Below, one piece after another: positions 30,667 to 42,828 of a stretch of 64,000 bases of DNA. Position 1 is the first letter of the stretch; the number at the start of each line of letters is the position of its first letter. The DNA comes from Favolaschia claudopus (taxonomy: Eukaryota > Basidiomycota > Agaricomycetes > Agaricales > Mycenaceae). The stretch lies in NCBI GenBank assembly GCA_037176885.1, contig JAWWNJ010000155.1, positions 1 to 64,000 on the forward strand, in the 5' to 3' direction. A program made the translations under genes and the position numbers. The notes beneath the pieces are model-generated. The model made no database searches, was not told the DNA's origin, and saw nothing but the letters and a program-made list of their open reading frames with translations.

Positions 30667-33600
30667 ATGACTCATGATGAGAGGCTTCCCATCCTTACCA
30701 AGGAGTCTATATTCTCCAACTGGTCCAGTGACTCCAAGGCTAAACTCAAAGCCAAGGGTGTCTGGTCTTACTGCCTGCCTGCAGCTTCTGATGCAGAGAT
30801 TAACACAGAGGCTAGAGACAGATGCTTTGGTCTCTTGTGGCAGATGTTGGGTGATGATGTCAAGCCTCTTGTTAAGGAACATGAGGATGATCCTTGCTCT
30901 CTTTGGACAGCTTTGGAACAACGCTTTTCCCCTAGAAAGGCAGGCACCCGTTTCACTGCCTACCGCACTCTCACCTCTATTCGTCTTGGTGAGGGTGAGA
31001 GCTTAATCTCTCTGGTTGGTCGCACTGCTACTGCCATGAGAGCGCTCAAAGAGTCTCGCACCAAGGACTTCACTCTGGACAATGCAGATGCAGAGTTGCA
31101 TGCCATGGTCCTCCTTATGGCTCTCCCTGATGAAGGGCGCTTTGCTATCCTTAAAGCGCCCTTTGAGCAATCCCCTGATGATCTGGATGCCACTAAAGTC
31201 GAACTTGCCTATACCAATGACCAGGCATTCAGATCTGCTAATCAGGGAGATGCCAACCAGAATCCTCTCTCTGGTCTGGCCATGGTTGCATCTACCTCTG
31301 CTCCTGCTGCCCCCTCATCTCCTGCTGTTGCTCTTGCTGCTGCACCACCTCCTGCTCCTGCTGCGACTTCGGTCTGCCCAGGGTGTGGGAAACCAGGCCA
31401 CTATCTCAATCGCTGCTTCAAATTCCTTGAACTTATTGGAAAGAAGCAACCTGGTGGTGGTCCAAATGCAACGTCCCAAGTGGCCTCTAATGCAAGTGTT
31501 CTAACTACCTCCACTTCATCTTTTGCTGATAAACGATGGAACTCAGACTCAGGTGCCACATCGCACATGACCCATCAACGTGGGCTTCTGCTGAACGCCG
31601 TTCCGCACAGGGTTCCCATCCAAGTCGCAAATGGAGTTGTAGTGTACTCTGAATTAAAAGGAGAGATCTTGCTTAGGCCACTTATACACAGACGTAGTAG
31701 CAAGCATGTAATTCTCACAAATGTCTTGTATGTTCCCAATCTATCTCATAACCTCGTCTCTACCACCTATCTATCTCGTGTTCATGGCTACTCTATTCTC
31801 ATGGAGCAGAACACTATCTGTTTTGTTAAGGATGGTGAAACATTCTTTGAAGCGGATATTGACGAGGGGAACCAAGCATTTGTGAGAGAAGTGCCTTCTG
31901 ATTCTGTTTCAGCTTTGGCTGCAGTTGGGACTTTGCCTCTTGATCTGGAACTGTTGCATCGTCGACTTGGGCATCACAATGACACCCAGAAGATCTTGAG
32001 CAAGAATCTGGTTACTGGTGCGAAGCTTACTTCAAATCAGAAGCCAGATCCAATCTGTGAGCCTTGCCTTGCTGGCAAGCTGAATGCGGCTCCATTTCCT
32101 TCCACTGGTCATCGTGCATCTGCACCTCTTGAATTAATACACTCTGATCTGAAGCAGTACAAAGTGTTCACCCGTGAGGGGTGGAGGCATCGTATTGTCT
32201 TTGTTGATGATCACACAAGCTTCAAAGTGTGTATGCACATGAAGCGCAAGAGTGGTGCGCTCAATGCATTCAAGGTGTTCAAAGCTTATGCTGAGAATCA
32301 CTTTGGTTGCAAAATCAAAGAGTTTCAAGAGGATGAAGGTGGGGAGTACATGTCTCAAGAGTTTGAGGATTTCCTTGCCTCTTGTGGCATTGTGCGCCGT
32401 CATTCGACAAGGAATAGACCGCAGCAGAACGGGACAGCAGAGCGTGCTAATCGCACGATAGATGAGCACACTATGGCTATGCTACATGAAGCTAATCTGC
32501 CGCCTTCTTTCAAAGCACTTGCAGTTGCGGCTTATGTTCATGTTAGCAATATGCATCCCTCAGCTCATATCCCTGGAGATACTACTCCGTTTGAGCTGTG
32601 GTTCAAGCGTAAGCCCGATGTGTCACACCTTAGGGTGTGGGGTTGTCTTGCCTATGTTCATGTGTAGAGAGATAAACGGGACAATTCCGGCATCCACTTT
32701 CAAAAGTGCGTCTTTGTGGGATATCCCACACAACACAAGGGATGGCTCTTCTACAATCCAGAGACACGCAAAATCGTTGTCTCTGAGCGCGCAGTCTTTG
32801 ACGAGCGCTATTACCCTGGGAACAAACCAACCCTTCTTAAACTCTGTCCTAACAGTCCCTCCTCTGAAGTTGTTGATCTTCCTCCAGTTGTGCAGGAGTT
32901 GCGCAATGACGGGGGAGACGATGATGAGGATGATGACTTTGGTGTTTATCATGCACCACCTCCTGCTCCACCTCCCAATCCCCCAAATCCAAATCCTCCT
33001 CCTTCCAATCACAGTTCTCGTTCGCCTTCACCTCCACCTCCTCATAACAATCCACCTCCTCCCAATGACCCTCCTCAGCAGCAATCACCACCTCCATCTC
33101 CTATTGGAATTGCTGCACGTCGGCGGTACCATGGTCAAACCACTGAACACAAGCCTGCTGCTGAGTGGTGGAAAGTCAACCAACCTCCTGGGCCAGTTGA
33201 GCCCGCTCCTGCTAATGCGCCTGTTGCGCCAGCAGAGCCGGCTCCTGCTCAGGAGGATGAGGAGAGTGATGATGAGTTGCTTCTCAAAGCACTTATCATT
33301 GCTCATGAAGGCGATCCTTTGAGCCCTTATCTCCAAGCGCTTAATGCTGCTCATGTGCATTCAGCAGAGTCTGCTCTGCATGCTGGCGAGCCGCGCTCTT
33401 ATCATGAAGCGCTTAAGCGTGAGGATGCTCATTTGTGGAAGGAAGCAGCTCTTGCTGAGATTAATGCTCTGCTTGAGAACTGCACCTGGGAAGTTGTTGA
33501 TGCACCCCCTGGCGTTAAGCCAGTTCGTTCCCAATGGGTCTTTGTTATAAAGCACAAGTCTGATGGCTCCATTGTTACAAGGCGAGACTCGTTGCAGATG

Positions 33601-34924
33601 GTCGCACCCAGAAATATGGTGTTGACTACAACGAGATTTTCTCCCCTACTGTAAAACCTGCCACACTCCGCATTGTCCTTGCACTGGCTGCCCAGCACGA
33701 CCTCAAACTTCGTTCCATTGACTTCTCATCTGCCTACCTGAATGGTCACTTGGAGGAGGACGTCTATATGACTCAGCCACCAGGTTTTCCTCAGGGACGG
33801 CATGACCAGCTCCTTAAGCTTCATCGCACCATTTATGGTCTGAGGCAAGCTGGCCGTGAATGGTACAAGGTCCTGTGTGCAAAGCTGGTTAAGATGGGCT
33901 TCACATGTCTCCAGTCTGACCGCTCTTGCTTCGTCTTCGCTAGAGGCTTGACGCGTGTCATCATTCCTATCTATGTTGATGACAGCACCATCGCTGCTAA
34001 AGATGATGCTGAAATTGACAAGGTCATTGAAGAGCTCTCTAAAGAGTTCAAGCTCAAAGATCTTGGTCCCACAGAGTGGTTGTTGGGTATCAAGATCGAG
34101 TGTAACCCTCAGACTGGAGCCATTACCCTATCCCAGCGCCAGTATGCTCTGGACATGCTTGAGGACTTCCACATGTCGGACTGTCATCCGGTTTCGACGC
34201 CGATGCTTCCTGGTCTAGTTTTGACCAAGGAGATGGGTGCCAAGTCAGATGAGGAAGCCAAGAAGTACCATGGCATCTACATCTCTGCCGTTGGTCGCCT
34301 CATCTATTTGGCTACTCAAACGCGTCCTGACTTGTCCTATGTTGTTGGAGTTATTGCACGGTTCAATTCCAATCCTGGTGAACTCCACTGGAAGGCTGTC
34401 AAGCATGTGTTCCGTTACATCAAAGGAACACTTGATTATGGCATTACCTATACAAAATCACCCCAGCCCGTGCCTCCCATCACTTATGCTGATGCCAATC
34501 ATGGCGGTTGTCCAGACACTGGCAAAAGCACTGGAGGTTACATGGTAATGATGTGTGGTGGACCAGTGAGCTGGAGGAGCAAGTTGCAATCCACTGTCTC
34601 TCTTTCTACTACTGAGGCAGAATATCTTGCTGCCTTGGAAGCTGGGAAGGAGATCAAGTGGGTGCGCAATTTGCTCCATGAATTGGGCTATGGAGTGTCT
34701 GGCCCTTCCCTTCTCCTCATGGACAACCAGTCTGCAATCCAGGAATCCTGAGCACCGAAGCACTTGGACTTGGCCTTTTACTGGCTCAGAGATCAAGTTG
34801 CCAAACGCTTCATCTCTGTGGACTATGTTCCCACCGGAGATCAACTTGCAGATATCCTAACCAAGGCCCTTGCACGTCCTCTTGTGGAAAAGTTGCGTGG
34901 TCTGATAGGATTACGGGGGAGATG
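30667..34924 (+). pseudogene. Copia gag-pol polyprotein with two stops and one deletion
   Basis: Order typical of Ty1/copia: gag-like UBN2 region, zinc knuckle CPGCGKPGHYLNRC, protease DSGATSHM, GAG-pre-integrase (HRRLGHH..CEPCLAGK), integrase (SDLKQY, FVDDH, QNGTAER), RT (FSSAYLNG, YVDDS) and RNase H (TTEAEYLAA) to TGA at 34922-34924. Breaks: TAG at 32665-32667 where CAG (Gln) is expected; loss of a few bases near 33577-33580 in the conserved segment before KARLVADG; TGA at 34749-34751 in the QES.APKHLDL motif where CGA is expected. Both stops fit C-to-T transitions. Otherwise the frames read cleanly, so the element decayed recently. Confidence 0.93.
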
Positions 34925-34951
34925 AGCGAGACTTGTCTCGTCACGGGGGAG

Positions 34952-35875
34952 TGTTGGAATGTGGGTTTTGCCTCTGACATCTCTCACTCTGATGAGTGTC
35001 ACCACTTTGATCCTTTATGATCCTATCATCAATATCTGATCCTACTGATCCTATGCATCCCTTTGATCCTTTATGATCCTATCATTGATACCTGAGATCC
35101 TACTGATCCTATGTCCTTTGTTCTCTTTATGGTAATCCCCTTGTTCCCAATTAGGTCTTCCCTTTCATCTACCATATGTAGCATTCCCTTTGTTCATCTA
35201 CCTATATATACAGCCTAGCTAGTGCCTTGAGTCCTCAGTTCTCACTGTTGACTTCAGGCAAGTATTTACTTCACACAGGAGGCAAATAGCGTGAACCTGA
35301 GTTCATGGCCGCCGTCCGACACTTACCATGACACTTACCACGACACTCGCCAGTTGTCACACTTTTCTTTGTGGTAACACTGTGACTCTCGGCATTTGCC
35401 GTTGAGCCGTTCTAAGCACATCTTTGTCAAGTTTGATTTCCCTTACGATTGGTTCAAAGGGCAGAGAGCAGTCCAGAATTTGATGTGATCACTTCCAGCT
35501 CAAGATCTCGGCCTCAGTCAGGCATGCGGCAATCTAGTGCGCAATTTTCTCAAGGCCCTTGCTCAGGAATGTACCATGCAAAATTCAGGTCTAGCTCTCT
35601 CATATACCGCATTTTCATTCAAGCTCTTGTTTTTTTACAGTGAAATATTTTCTTGTGTTTTGAGGCAGCAAGGAAAGGAAAGGAAATAAGGTTAGTCACA
35701 GACAAAGCTGTCACAAAGGGAGATGTGACGGTTGGCAAGTGCCGTGGTAAGTGTCAAGGCAAGTGTCGGACGGCGGCCATGAACCCATGCCCATGCACTT
35801 TGCCTCCCGTGTCACATTGCAATCTACTAGAGTTCTCACTGTTGACTTCAGACCTCTGTGCTTGCCTGTTCAACA
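34952..35875 (+). repeat. 3' LTR of the copia element, split by a MITE
   Basis: Almost the same as the 5' LTR once the insertion at 35274-35811 and one TCA copy are removed. High LTR similarity points to a young insertion. Confidence 0.92.
35274..35811. mobile_element. 538-bp MITE with CAC...GTG ends and 3-bp TSD (CACTA-like)
   Basis: Terminal inverted repeats start CACAGGAGGC and end GCCTCCCGTG (one mismatch in ten), and similarity between the ends extends inward over roughly 100 bp. Target duplication TCA is at 35271-35273 and 35812-35814. Subterminal repeats of the CACTTACC/GGTAAGTG type are visible in both ends. CAC termini, a 3-bp TSD and subterminal repeats fit the CMC/EnSpm (CACTA) superfamily. 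No coding capacity. Confidence 0.85.
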
Positions 35876-35880
35876 TCGTT

Positions 35881-37316
35881 TGCGTTGTATAGAGCACTGC
35901 AATGGGGTACTTTGAAACGCGCAACAGGACTGGACCAAGATATTAATAAACCATGAGACACACCGCTATTGGTCGCCACACGAAACAACATGAATCATAA
36001 CCACATGACCGCATTGTTCTCAACGAAACGTGGCTCGAGACGTGACCAGGCTTGATCCAGACGAGTTGAGTTTGAAAGGCAACAGGCTGTACACCATACT
36101 GCCAGAAGTATCATGGTTGTTAGGGTTGCGAGGATACGCACCAAATGGCGGCTTAGAACAATGGGGAGGTATTGTTAGATCAATGGAGGTCAGTGTTCGC
36201 TATATTAGGATTCTTGGAGACGGCATGGATACATTCGGTTTGTACCAGGGAATTCCACTGAAAAGGAGATACAGAGGGTTACTTGCCAACAAACTGGGTG
36301 AAAGATATTATTTGGCAGAAGCAAACAAGACTGTAGTATAAAGGGCGAGCTGGTTTTGTGTAGTAGATACAATCACATGCCCAGGTTTCACCTGACTACC
36401 AGCGAATCAAACGGCCACTGAGCGAACAAAACGAAAACAATCAACAGGACTTTGAATTACAACGACTTTTGAACTTTACGCACCTTTGCTTTCACACCAA
36501 TCTATCAGAATTCGCACTCGTCATATACCTTGACGCGAACCCCGAACAAGCGCACGCCAAGTATATCAACATCGAACTCGAACTTAGTTGGATTTGGAAT
36601 TGGTTAGGAATTTATATACTGCTGCTGGTCAGTGGTATTTGGTTGGGTTGAATTATTATTGTTGGTTTTGGATTTATTGCACCTTATCTACCCATAGATA
36701 GATACCCATCAGTACCCGTGATTGACATGTAGTACTGACACTGATTGGTATCAAAACGGCTCAAAAGCCTCACCCGCCATTAATACCCGCCGCTAATTCG
36801 GCCTCCAGCACTTGTACTTGCAGGACTGCTCCGCGGACGTTGCCGGGCGCATCAAAGAGCCATCAATCACTGCCCGGCAGATGAATCAACTGATGTTACG
36901 GATGTTACCGTGCCGTGATGGGCGGCGCGATGTCACATCGTGACCGCCATCACTCTTCCCGCCGCCGCCACTCTCCCCTACTCTCTCTTCCTCCCTGCCT
37001 CCCTAGACGCCGACCAGCGAATGTTTAACGTTCGCTGCTCTGCTCCTTCCTTCTAGTACTGCGTCTCTGTCTTCCCACCGCCGCCGCCGCCGCCGCCCCG
37101 CCCAACTCGAGCATTTCTTCATACCCGCTCTTCTTGACATTCCCGCCCTCTTGCCAGCTACTGCCTGTCGTTAGTATCGTTAATATATCTTCTATACCTT
37201 ATCTCTGGTGTGACTTCCCGCCACCTACACCCCGACGCTTCCCGACCGCCGCGCTGCTAAGCGAACCATCAAGATTTGATTATCACACGCAACTCTACCT
37301 CCTCCGCCCATCTCTC
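35881..37316. other. Sequence between the copia element and the KDZ gene
   Basis: No convincing gene; an open frame at 36030-36341 has no recognisable family. A CCG microsatellite lies at about 37078-37099. The part after about 36770 is probably the 5' flank and leader of the KDZ element, but I could not identify its terminal repeat. Confidence 0.45.
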
Positions 37317-40300
37317 ATGGCGAGAACATCCAGACAAGGGCTTTCTGGTGGCCACAAGATTACTTACGGCCGTCCTAGCCGTCAAAACCGTCCTACCCGT
37401 GTGCCAGTCAATCAAACTGGCGCCGAAATCAAGCGAGCGTGTGAACAGCGGAAGCAGCGCACAGCAGGTACGTCCTGCGACATCCCCCTTGTAATACTGA
37501 ACTAACACGATCATAGCCTTGAGCTTTCTTCAACGCGAAGAGTTCATTGGGCCCGGGGACCATGATATTGAGATGGGGGATGAGCCGGAGTACTACCCGG
37601 CTGATGATTCAGGTTGGCAGGACATTGACAGCGACGACGAAGACGCTTTACAACAGCTCCCGCCGGGAGAGGAAGGATATCTACACAGTCACGCAGGCAA
37701 GGAAGCAACATTTCAGCAGATCTTCGACAAATGCCGCCCCGGGTGAGTTTGATTACTTCGTCACGAATACTATATCTTTACTCACATTTCGCAGTCGTGG
37801 CGACCCCCGTCGGCGCGCAAATCGCGTTCAGCTAACCATCAGTGCATGGAGGGAACAGCTACCGTTCCTTGTGGACGCCTACATGCAGTTCAAGGCGAAC
37901 GGCCCGCTGCACACGAGTGAAGTGCCGGATGGATGGAAAATTGAGATTATTGGGTTCAATGGTGCGTCGCCGTCATGTTCTTTTATTAAATTCCACTCAT
38001 TTTCTTCATAGATTATACAGACCGTCGATTTGCGCATTCCAGCGATGCCAAACGCACCAACGAGACGCTTTTGAGAGACGGGTACATTGGGGCAAGCCCG
38101 GAGAAGGTCTCACTAGCATTCCCGCTACATCTGTTTGAAATTTATCGCCAAATACATCGCGTTTGCCCCCGATTCACCCTTGGAAGCCTCAGTACGACCC
38201 TCACAAACGTCCACGAGCACCCTCGTCGTTCCTCTCTTGCGGAACAGCTGTCGACAGCGTACGATGCTTATCTCGAGATCATCCGCGCAGTCGATATGCG
38301 TGTCCAAGATGCTATGAGTCGCAAAGCTGACTGGCATGTCAGAAATGTCTGTCCACCTTGCATGTATAGGACAGTCGGCGAGCCGCCACTCAGATTCAAC
38401 TGGATGGGCTGCGCGGACGGCAACAACTCGCTCAAACTTGTCGACGCAACGTTTCTCGCTGGCGCCTCTCGTTCTGATGATCGCATTCCCACGTCATTTC
38501 GATGGCTCACGCCTGCTGAGGTGGATGCATTTAAGGATGAGGTCGCAAACTCACAAAAGGTAATACTCAAAGCTTCAGTATATCTTTCATTGATACTACA
38601 CTTGCTAATACCATACTTGTAGAAGACTCGCAGCAAGAAGTCTGTACCTACCGTCGACACACCGCAACCTCCCAACGCGCCGAATGTTACAGCATCGACG
38701 AACGAGCAGCCGGAAGCAACCCCAGATGACAGCGAAGATCCTGATGTTGCCTGGCTCAATGTCAACGAGCTCAGTGCTTCTGAATCGGATGAGCTCACCA
38801 AATGCCTTGACACGTGCGTTGAGCGCTGGAAGGCAGCGGGTCCCGAGGCCCGCAAGAAGATGTTCTCCCTGTTCGCTATTTCCGGAATTTTCGTCATCGT
38901 GTGCCGACATGGTCACCTCGTTGTGGGCTGCGACATGATCAGAAGTGGTGAACTGTAAGTCTCATTCTATTTTAACAGTGGAACTGGGGCCTGATCCTTT
39001 GCTCAGCATGAAATATCCTCTCGCATTGATAAACTGGATTTTGGACAAGTACGGCCCGGATATCGCCATTGCGTATGATATCATGTGCGCATTTTTCAAG
39101 ACCTTGAAGCGCAGCTCGCTTGGAACACAGGTTACGGAGATGCGGATGCGGGGCATTGTTCCGGCCTTCCACGGCCATGCACACAACCGCGCATGTCAGG
39201 TTTCTTGGCACCCGTTGTACGTTGATGGAGTGGGGCTCGAAGATTTTGAGGAGTGCGAACGCACTTTCGCAAAATCTAATCATCTGGCTGCCGCAACCCG
39301 ACTTGCTACGCCATTTCACCGCCTGCAGCAAATTAACGAACATTTTCATTTCCACGACATTGACAAGCATGCTTCATCCGGTACGTTATTTCCATCCTTA
39401 CCAAATTCTCCGAAATCATTTCTTGCCAGGCAACTTCATCTATCAGAACTACCGCCAAGCTCTTGAGAAGATCACGATCAACGCGGCTCAACTCGCAGCC
39501 CTCGAAGAGTCGCTGGGGACTACTGCTACCGACTACGAGCGATACCACACGGAGGAAGTCAAGTATTTTGAAAGTTTGCGCAAGGAGCCAGAGGAAGTTC
39601 AGCGTACCATCGACTACGTTGAAAGACTTCAGAAATATAGTGAAGCGAGGTACGTACTGATATCACTCGAAACTTGGTTACCTCCTCACTCCAGGCAGTG
39701 CTGCCTCGGATCAAGCCAAGTCAGAATACCTACGTCTCGATTATAACATCATCAATAACGGATACACGGCCCCGAAAATTGCCCAAGTGCGTACCCGTTA
39801 TCGAACAACTCACACCAGACTCCTCGCAATGGAGGAGGAACTGTGCCGCTTCGAGGAAGAACACAGCATCGTTGAGCGTTGGAAATTCGACAGCAAAGAG
39901 TACTCGGATGGTCTCACGCTTACAAGAGAGCGCAAGTACCGCGTGGCTCTCACGGAGGTAGAGCGACTTGTCGTTCAGCGGCTCTTTGAGCTCACAAAGC
40001 TCGGGATGAGCGGACTAGGTGCGTGAACTATTTTCTATTTTCTATTCCGCACGCTCAGACACTTCTCAGCTTACAATTTACGCGACAAAATCTCAAAAGC
40101 TTTGAAGACACGATCCGAAGCCATACGCCGTGCCATCATCACGTACAACGACGCCGCATCTTCCCTCTCTCCACCTCGCGAACGCCTGACATTTGCCCAA
40201 GTCATCCACATGACTTCCCTCGCCGAATTCGACATCCTACGCGACACTCGACAGGATATTCGGCTGCTTGAGTGGACCCAACCGGCGCGGCGCGAAGCTA

Positions 40301-40329
40301 TGACTCTTCATTATGGGATCAAACGTTGA
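37317..40329 (+). CDS. KDZ-type (Kyakuja-Dileera-Zisupton) transposase, C-terminus cut by LTR C
   Basis: Starts at ATG 37317 (MARTSRQGLSGGHK) with about nine exons and introns near 50 nt. The N-terminus is basic, then acidic. A cysteine-containing region (CPPCMYR) is followed by FNWMGCADGNNSLKLVD. The transposase core shows FAISGIFVIVCRHGHLVVGCDM, a YPLALINWIL segment, AYDIMCAFFKTL, FHGHAHNRACQ and a GLEDFEECERTF segment, typical of KDZ transposases of agaricomycetes. Coiled-coil-like helices with EEELCRFEEEH follow. The reading stops at TGA 40327-40329, whose bases are the first three of the inverted LTR of element C, so the native end is lost. The exons before it read without breaks. A catalytic role in DNA transposition comes from family knowledge. 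Confidence 0.85.
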
Positions 40330-42137
40330 AACGGTGCGTGTGGGTGTAGGCGTGAAATATACCGAAATATAAAATCACTTAATCTAATCCAATACGACGT
40401 GTGTGTGTGTGTGTTCGGGGTGGCGGGAGCACGTATCGTCCCTCAGAATACTTGTGCAAGCTTCAATCAATCAAGGTCGCTACGTTTGTGCGGGACGAAC
40501 TACTAGATTGTCTAGCGAGAACGTAGCGGGCAAAACGATTCGCAGCGGGAGAAGCGAAGAGTCACTCTTTCTGAGACTTCGAAATGAGAAATTCTGAGTC
40601 TAGCGGGGAGGGTCTTCGTGCCAATAGAAAAGTGTCGCCCGGTAGTGGATCGTCAACTGGGAAGAAGCTTTCTGGATGACAACCGGCGGGCAGAAGGCGC
40701 GGCTCAGCGGGACGGGGTTCTTATTCAACTGGCGCGGCTCTGGCGAGGAGCGGGGCTCTTACGTCGATGGCACGGACACTAACAGTGGCCGGGGCACTTA
40801 CACCACTACGCGGCGGCGAGCTCGAACGGGGGTCTTTGAATACCGCGGAACGGCAGGGCACACGGGGCGTCGACGGCGCGGAATCAAGCACGAACGGGGG
40901 TCTTGGTTATACCGCGGAACTGCAAGAGACGGGGCTTCGTATTTCAGGAGGGCGCGGGCTCAAAGGCTGGCGGGGCTCTCAAAGTTCTGGCGGCTCGGTA
41001 TGCCACAAGTCTTTCCGTATCACTCGAGTCTCTCTCAGATATCAAGTCTAGTCTCTTTCAAAGTTCCAATTCAAATTCTAGAGTCCGCTACAAACTGCCC
41101 TTGTCTACGGGTAGGTAATTGACTGAGTAACAAAAAGTACACCGGGAGATTAAATACATGCAGCGGGAGCAGAAACAACCAAATAAAATCATGATGAGAG
41201 ACTGTCCAAGTTTGATGCCGCGCCCGCTGGGAACCAATGGTATATTCAGGATTGGGAGTCGTGAGTGAAAAGACTGCCTCCCGGAGAAAGTCCATGCGGG
41301 CGGGTGGGTATTGCGCCTTGTTGCAGTGCAATGGCGTGCTGGTTGCCATGTCCCCAGGAGGGGACACGAAATTCCTCCTTCATAATATGGTCTCGCCGCT
41401 GGTCGAGTTGAAGTCGAAAAGGCTTCCCGCTGAGTAGTTAGTCAACGGCTCGACAGCGGTCAAGTTCGTCTCTTCTTCCATCTTCAGAACAGTATAAGTC
41501 CCAGGGAAAATAGGGAGAGCCGAGCCGCGTTAGCGGCTCGCCACTCGCCGTTCGGGTTGTCCGCAATCAGCGGGAAATGCCCCCGGCAACTCGCCATGTC
41601 CTTCTCATCATTCTGACAGAGCCGCTGGCTGGATAGCCGCTGGCTCCGCGGTGCTCCCGCTGGCAGTCGGTTAAGTCCCGGCTGTCCGTAATCAGCCGGC
41701 ATGCTCGGTTAGGGCCTGCCGGTGATCCTGTTCGTCGGTAGAGTAGTGGCCGTCCTGAGTTCGAAGTTGAACTCAGTATGGTCCCCCGCTAGATCTTCTT
41801 CATGTTGGTCGGCGGGTGAGCGCCTAACCTCAGGGAGGTCGGTAGTTCCTCTTAGTCGCCTCCAGCACCTCGAGATAGTAGTTTCCCACCAAGTCCCTTG
41901 GCCCGGCAGTTTAGAAATAGTCAGCGGCAGAGTCTCGCACCCATGTTTAGGGAAACGTCGCTAAGCCGCTGCTACCCGTTGGTGTCCCGCCAGCTTGTCG
42001 GCTATCCACAGCAATAAGACACTGCCCGCGAGGACGGGCATATCTTCTATTATCCTAACCTCACTTCTCCCGCTGATAGGCCTCGAAAATCGATAAATTC
42101 TGGGCATTTCATGCCTAGCTGCTGGGCGGCCCTATCA
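40327..42137 (-). repeat. 3' LTR of element C (1811 bp)
   Basis: In plus-strand sense it starts TGAAACGGTG and ends GGCCCTATCA, directly before the reversed purine tract. It matches LTR B in inverted orientation along its whole length, including the GT run near 40398-40413 and the degenerate minisatellite near 40690-40985. Confidence 0.87.
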
Positions 42138-42828
42138 TCTCCCCCTTTCTAGATTTCAACTCTCCCGAGTTGACGACTTGGGATCGCCCGCTAGAGATCT
42201 GATCCATCTTCCCGGGGAAGGGGACTTCAAGACAAGCTTCTGTCTTGGAATAATTTTAGATAACGAGCGGGCCGCCAGTGAGGCCCGGTTCCCGCTCGTC
42301 CCCTTTGGCATTTCACAAGAGAAAACCTTAACGAAGGACTCGTGGCGACCTAATTTTAGATTCCCACTCTACTTCCGTTGACAGCTTCTCGCCTTAACTT
42401 CTCGCCGCGGCCGGCGATGCCGTCATTTTCATTATGAGGCGTCACCATTGCCTATTTCGGAAGTACATCAATTTGAGAAGCACTAGGGTCGAACTCTAAC
42501 CCTGCGCTCTCTAAGTCGTTGTATGTGGTCGCAATCTGGAATGTTTTGGATCAAAGAAGCCGCAGCGACCCCCCGCTTCTCCATTCAAATGTTTCTCATG
42601 AAAATTTTCCAGAGAATCCCATCAAACATTCAAACTCCGACCTCGAGAGGTATAAAGAGTCGAGAGGATTTCGGTAGGTTCCCCACCGATTCCCCAACTT
42701 GGGCACCCCCTTGACTCGCTCCCTCTGGCCCTTCTTTCTATCTTTTCACCCGGCGACCGATCTTGAGCGCATTGCGCTGGGGATCATCTCTCTCCTGCCC
42801 GCTTATCTCGTGACGCCTCACCCGCGAG
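42138..42828 (+). promoter_or_regulatory. Polypurine tract, dyad and cargo promoter region of element C
   Basis: TCTCCCCCTTTCT at 42138-42150 is the tract seen from the other strand. The dyad CAACTC-TCCC-GAGTTG is at 42157-42172. TATAAAG near 42653 lies about 175 bp before the cargo gene 1 ATG, as in element B. No coding region seen. Confidence 0.68.

Larger units (their letters stand above)
29890..35875 (+). mobile_element. Complete but inactivated Ty1/copia retrotransposon
   Basis: 5' LTR 29890-30272, internal region with a broken gag-pol, 3' LTR 34952-35875. Five-base duplications TCGTT at 29885-29889 and 35876-35880 flank it exactly. The 3' LTR contains a 538-bp MITE. Confidence 0.95.

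Noticed and set aside
36030..36341. 103-codon open frame between copia and KDZ
   Set aside because: No recognisable domain, no supporting introns or homologous copy in the window; likely chance.
37078..37099. CCG run as part of the dispersed CGG-motif system
   Set aside because: It is a simple microsatellite outside the giant elements and lacks CCGCGG or AGCGGG.
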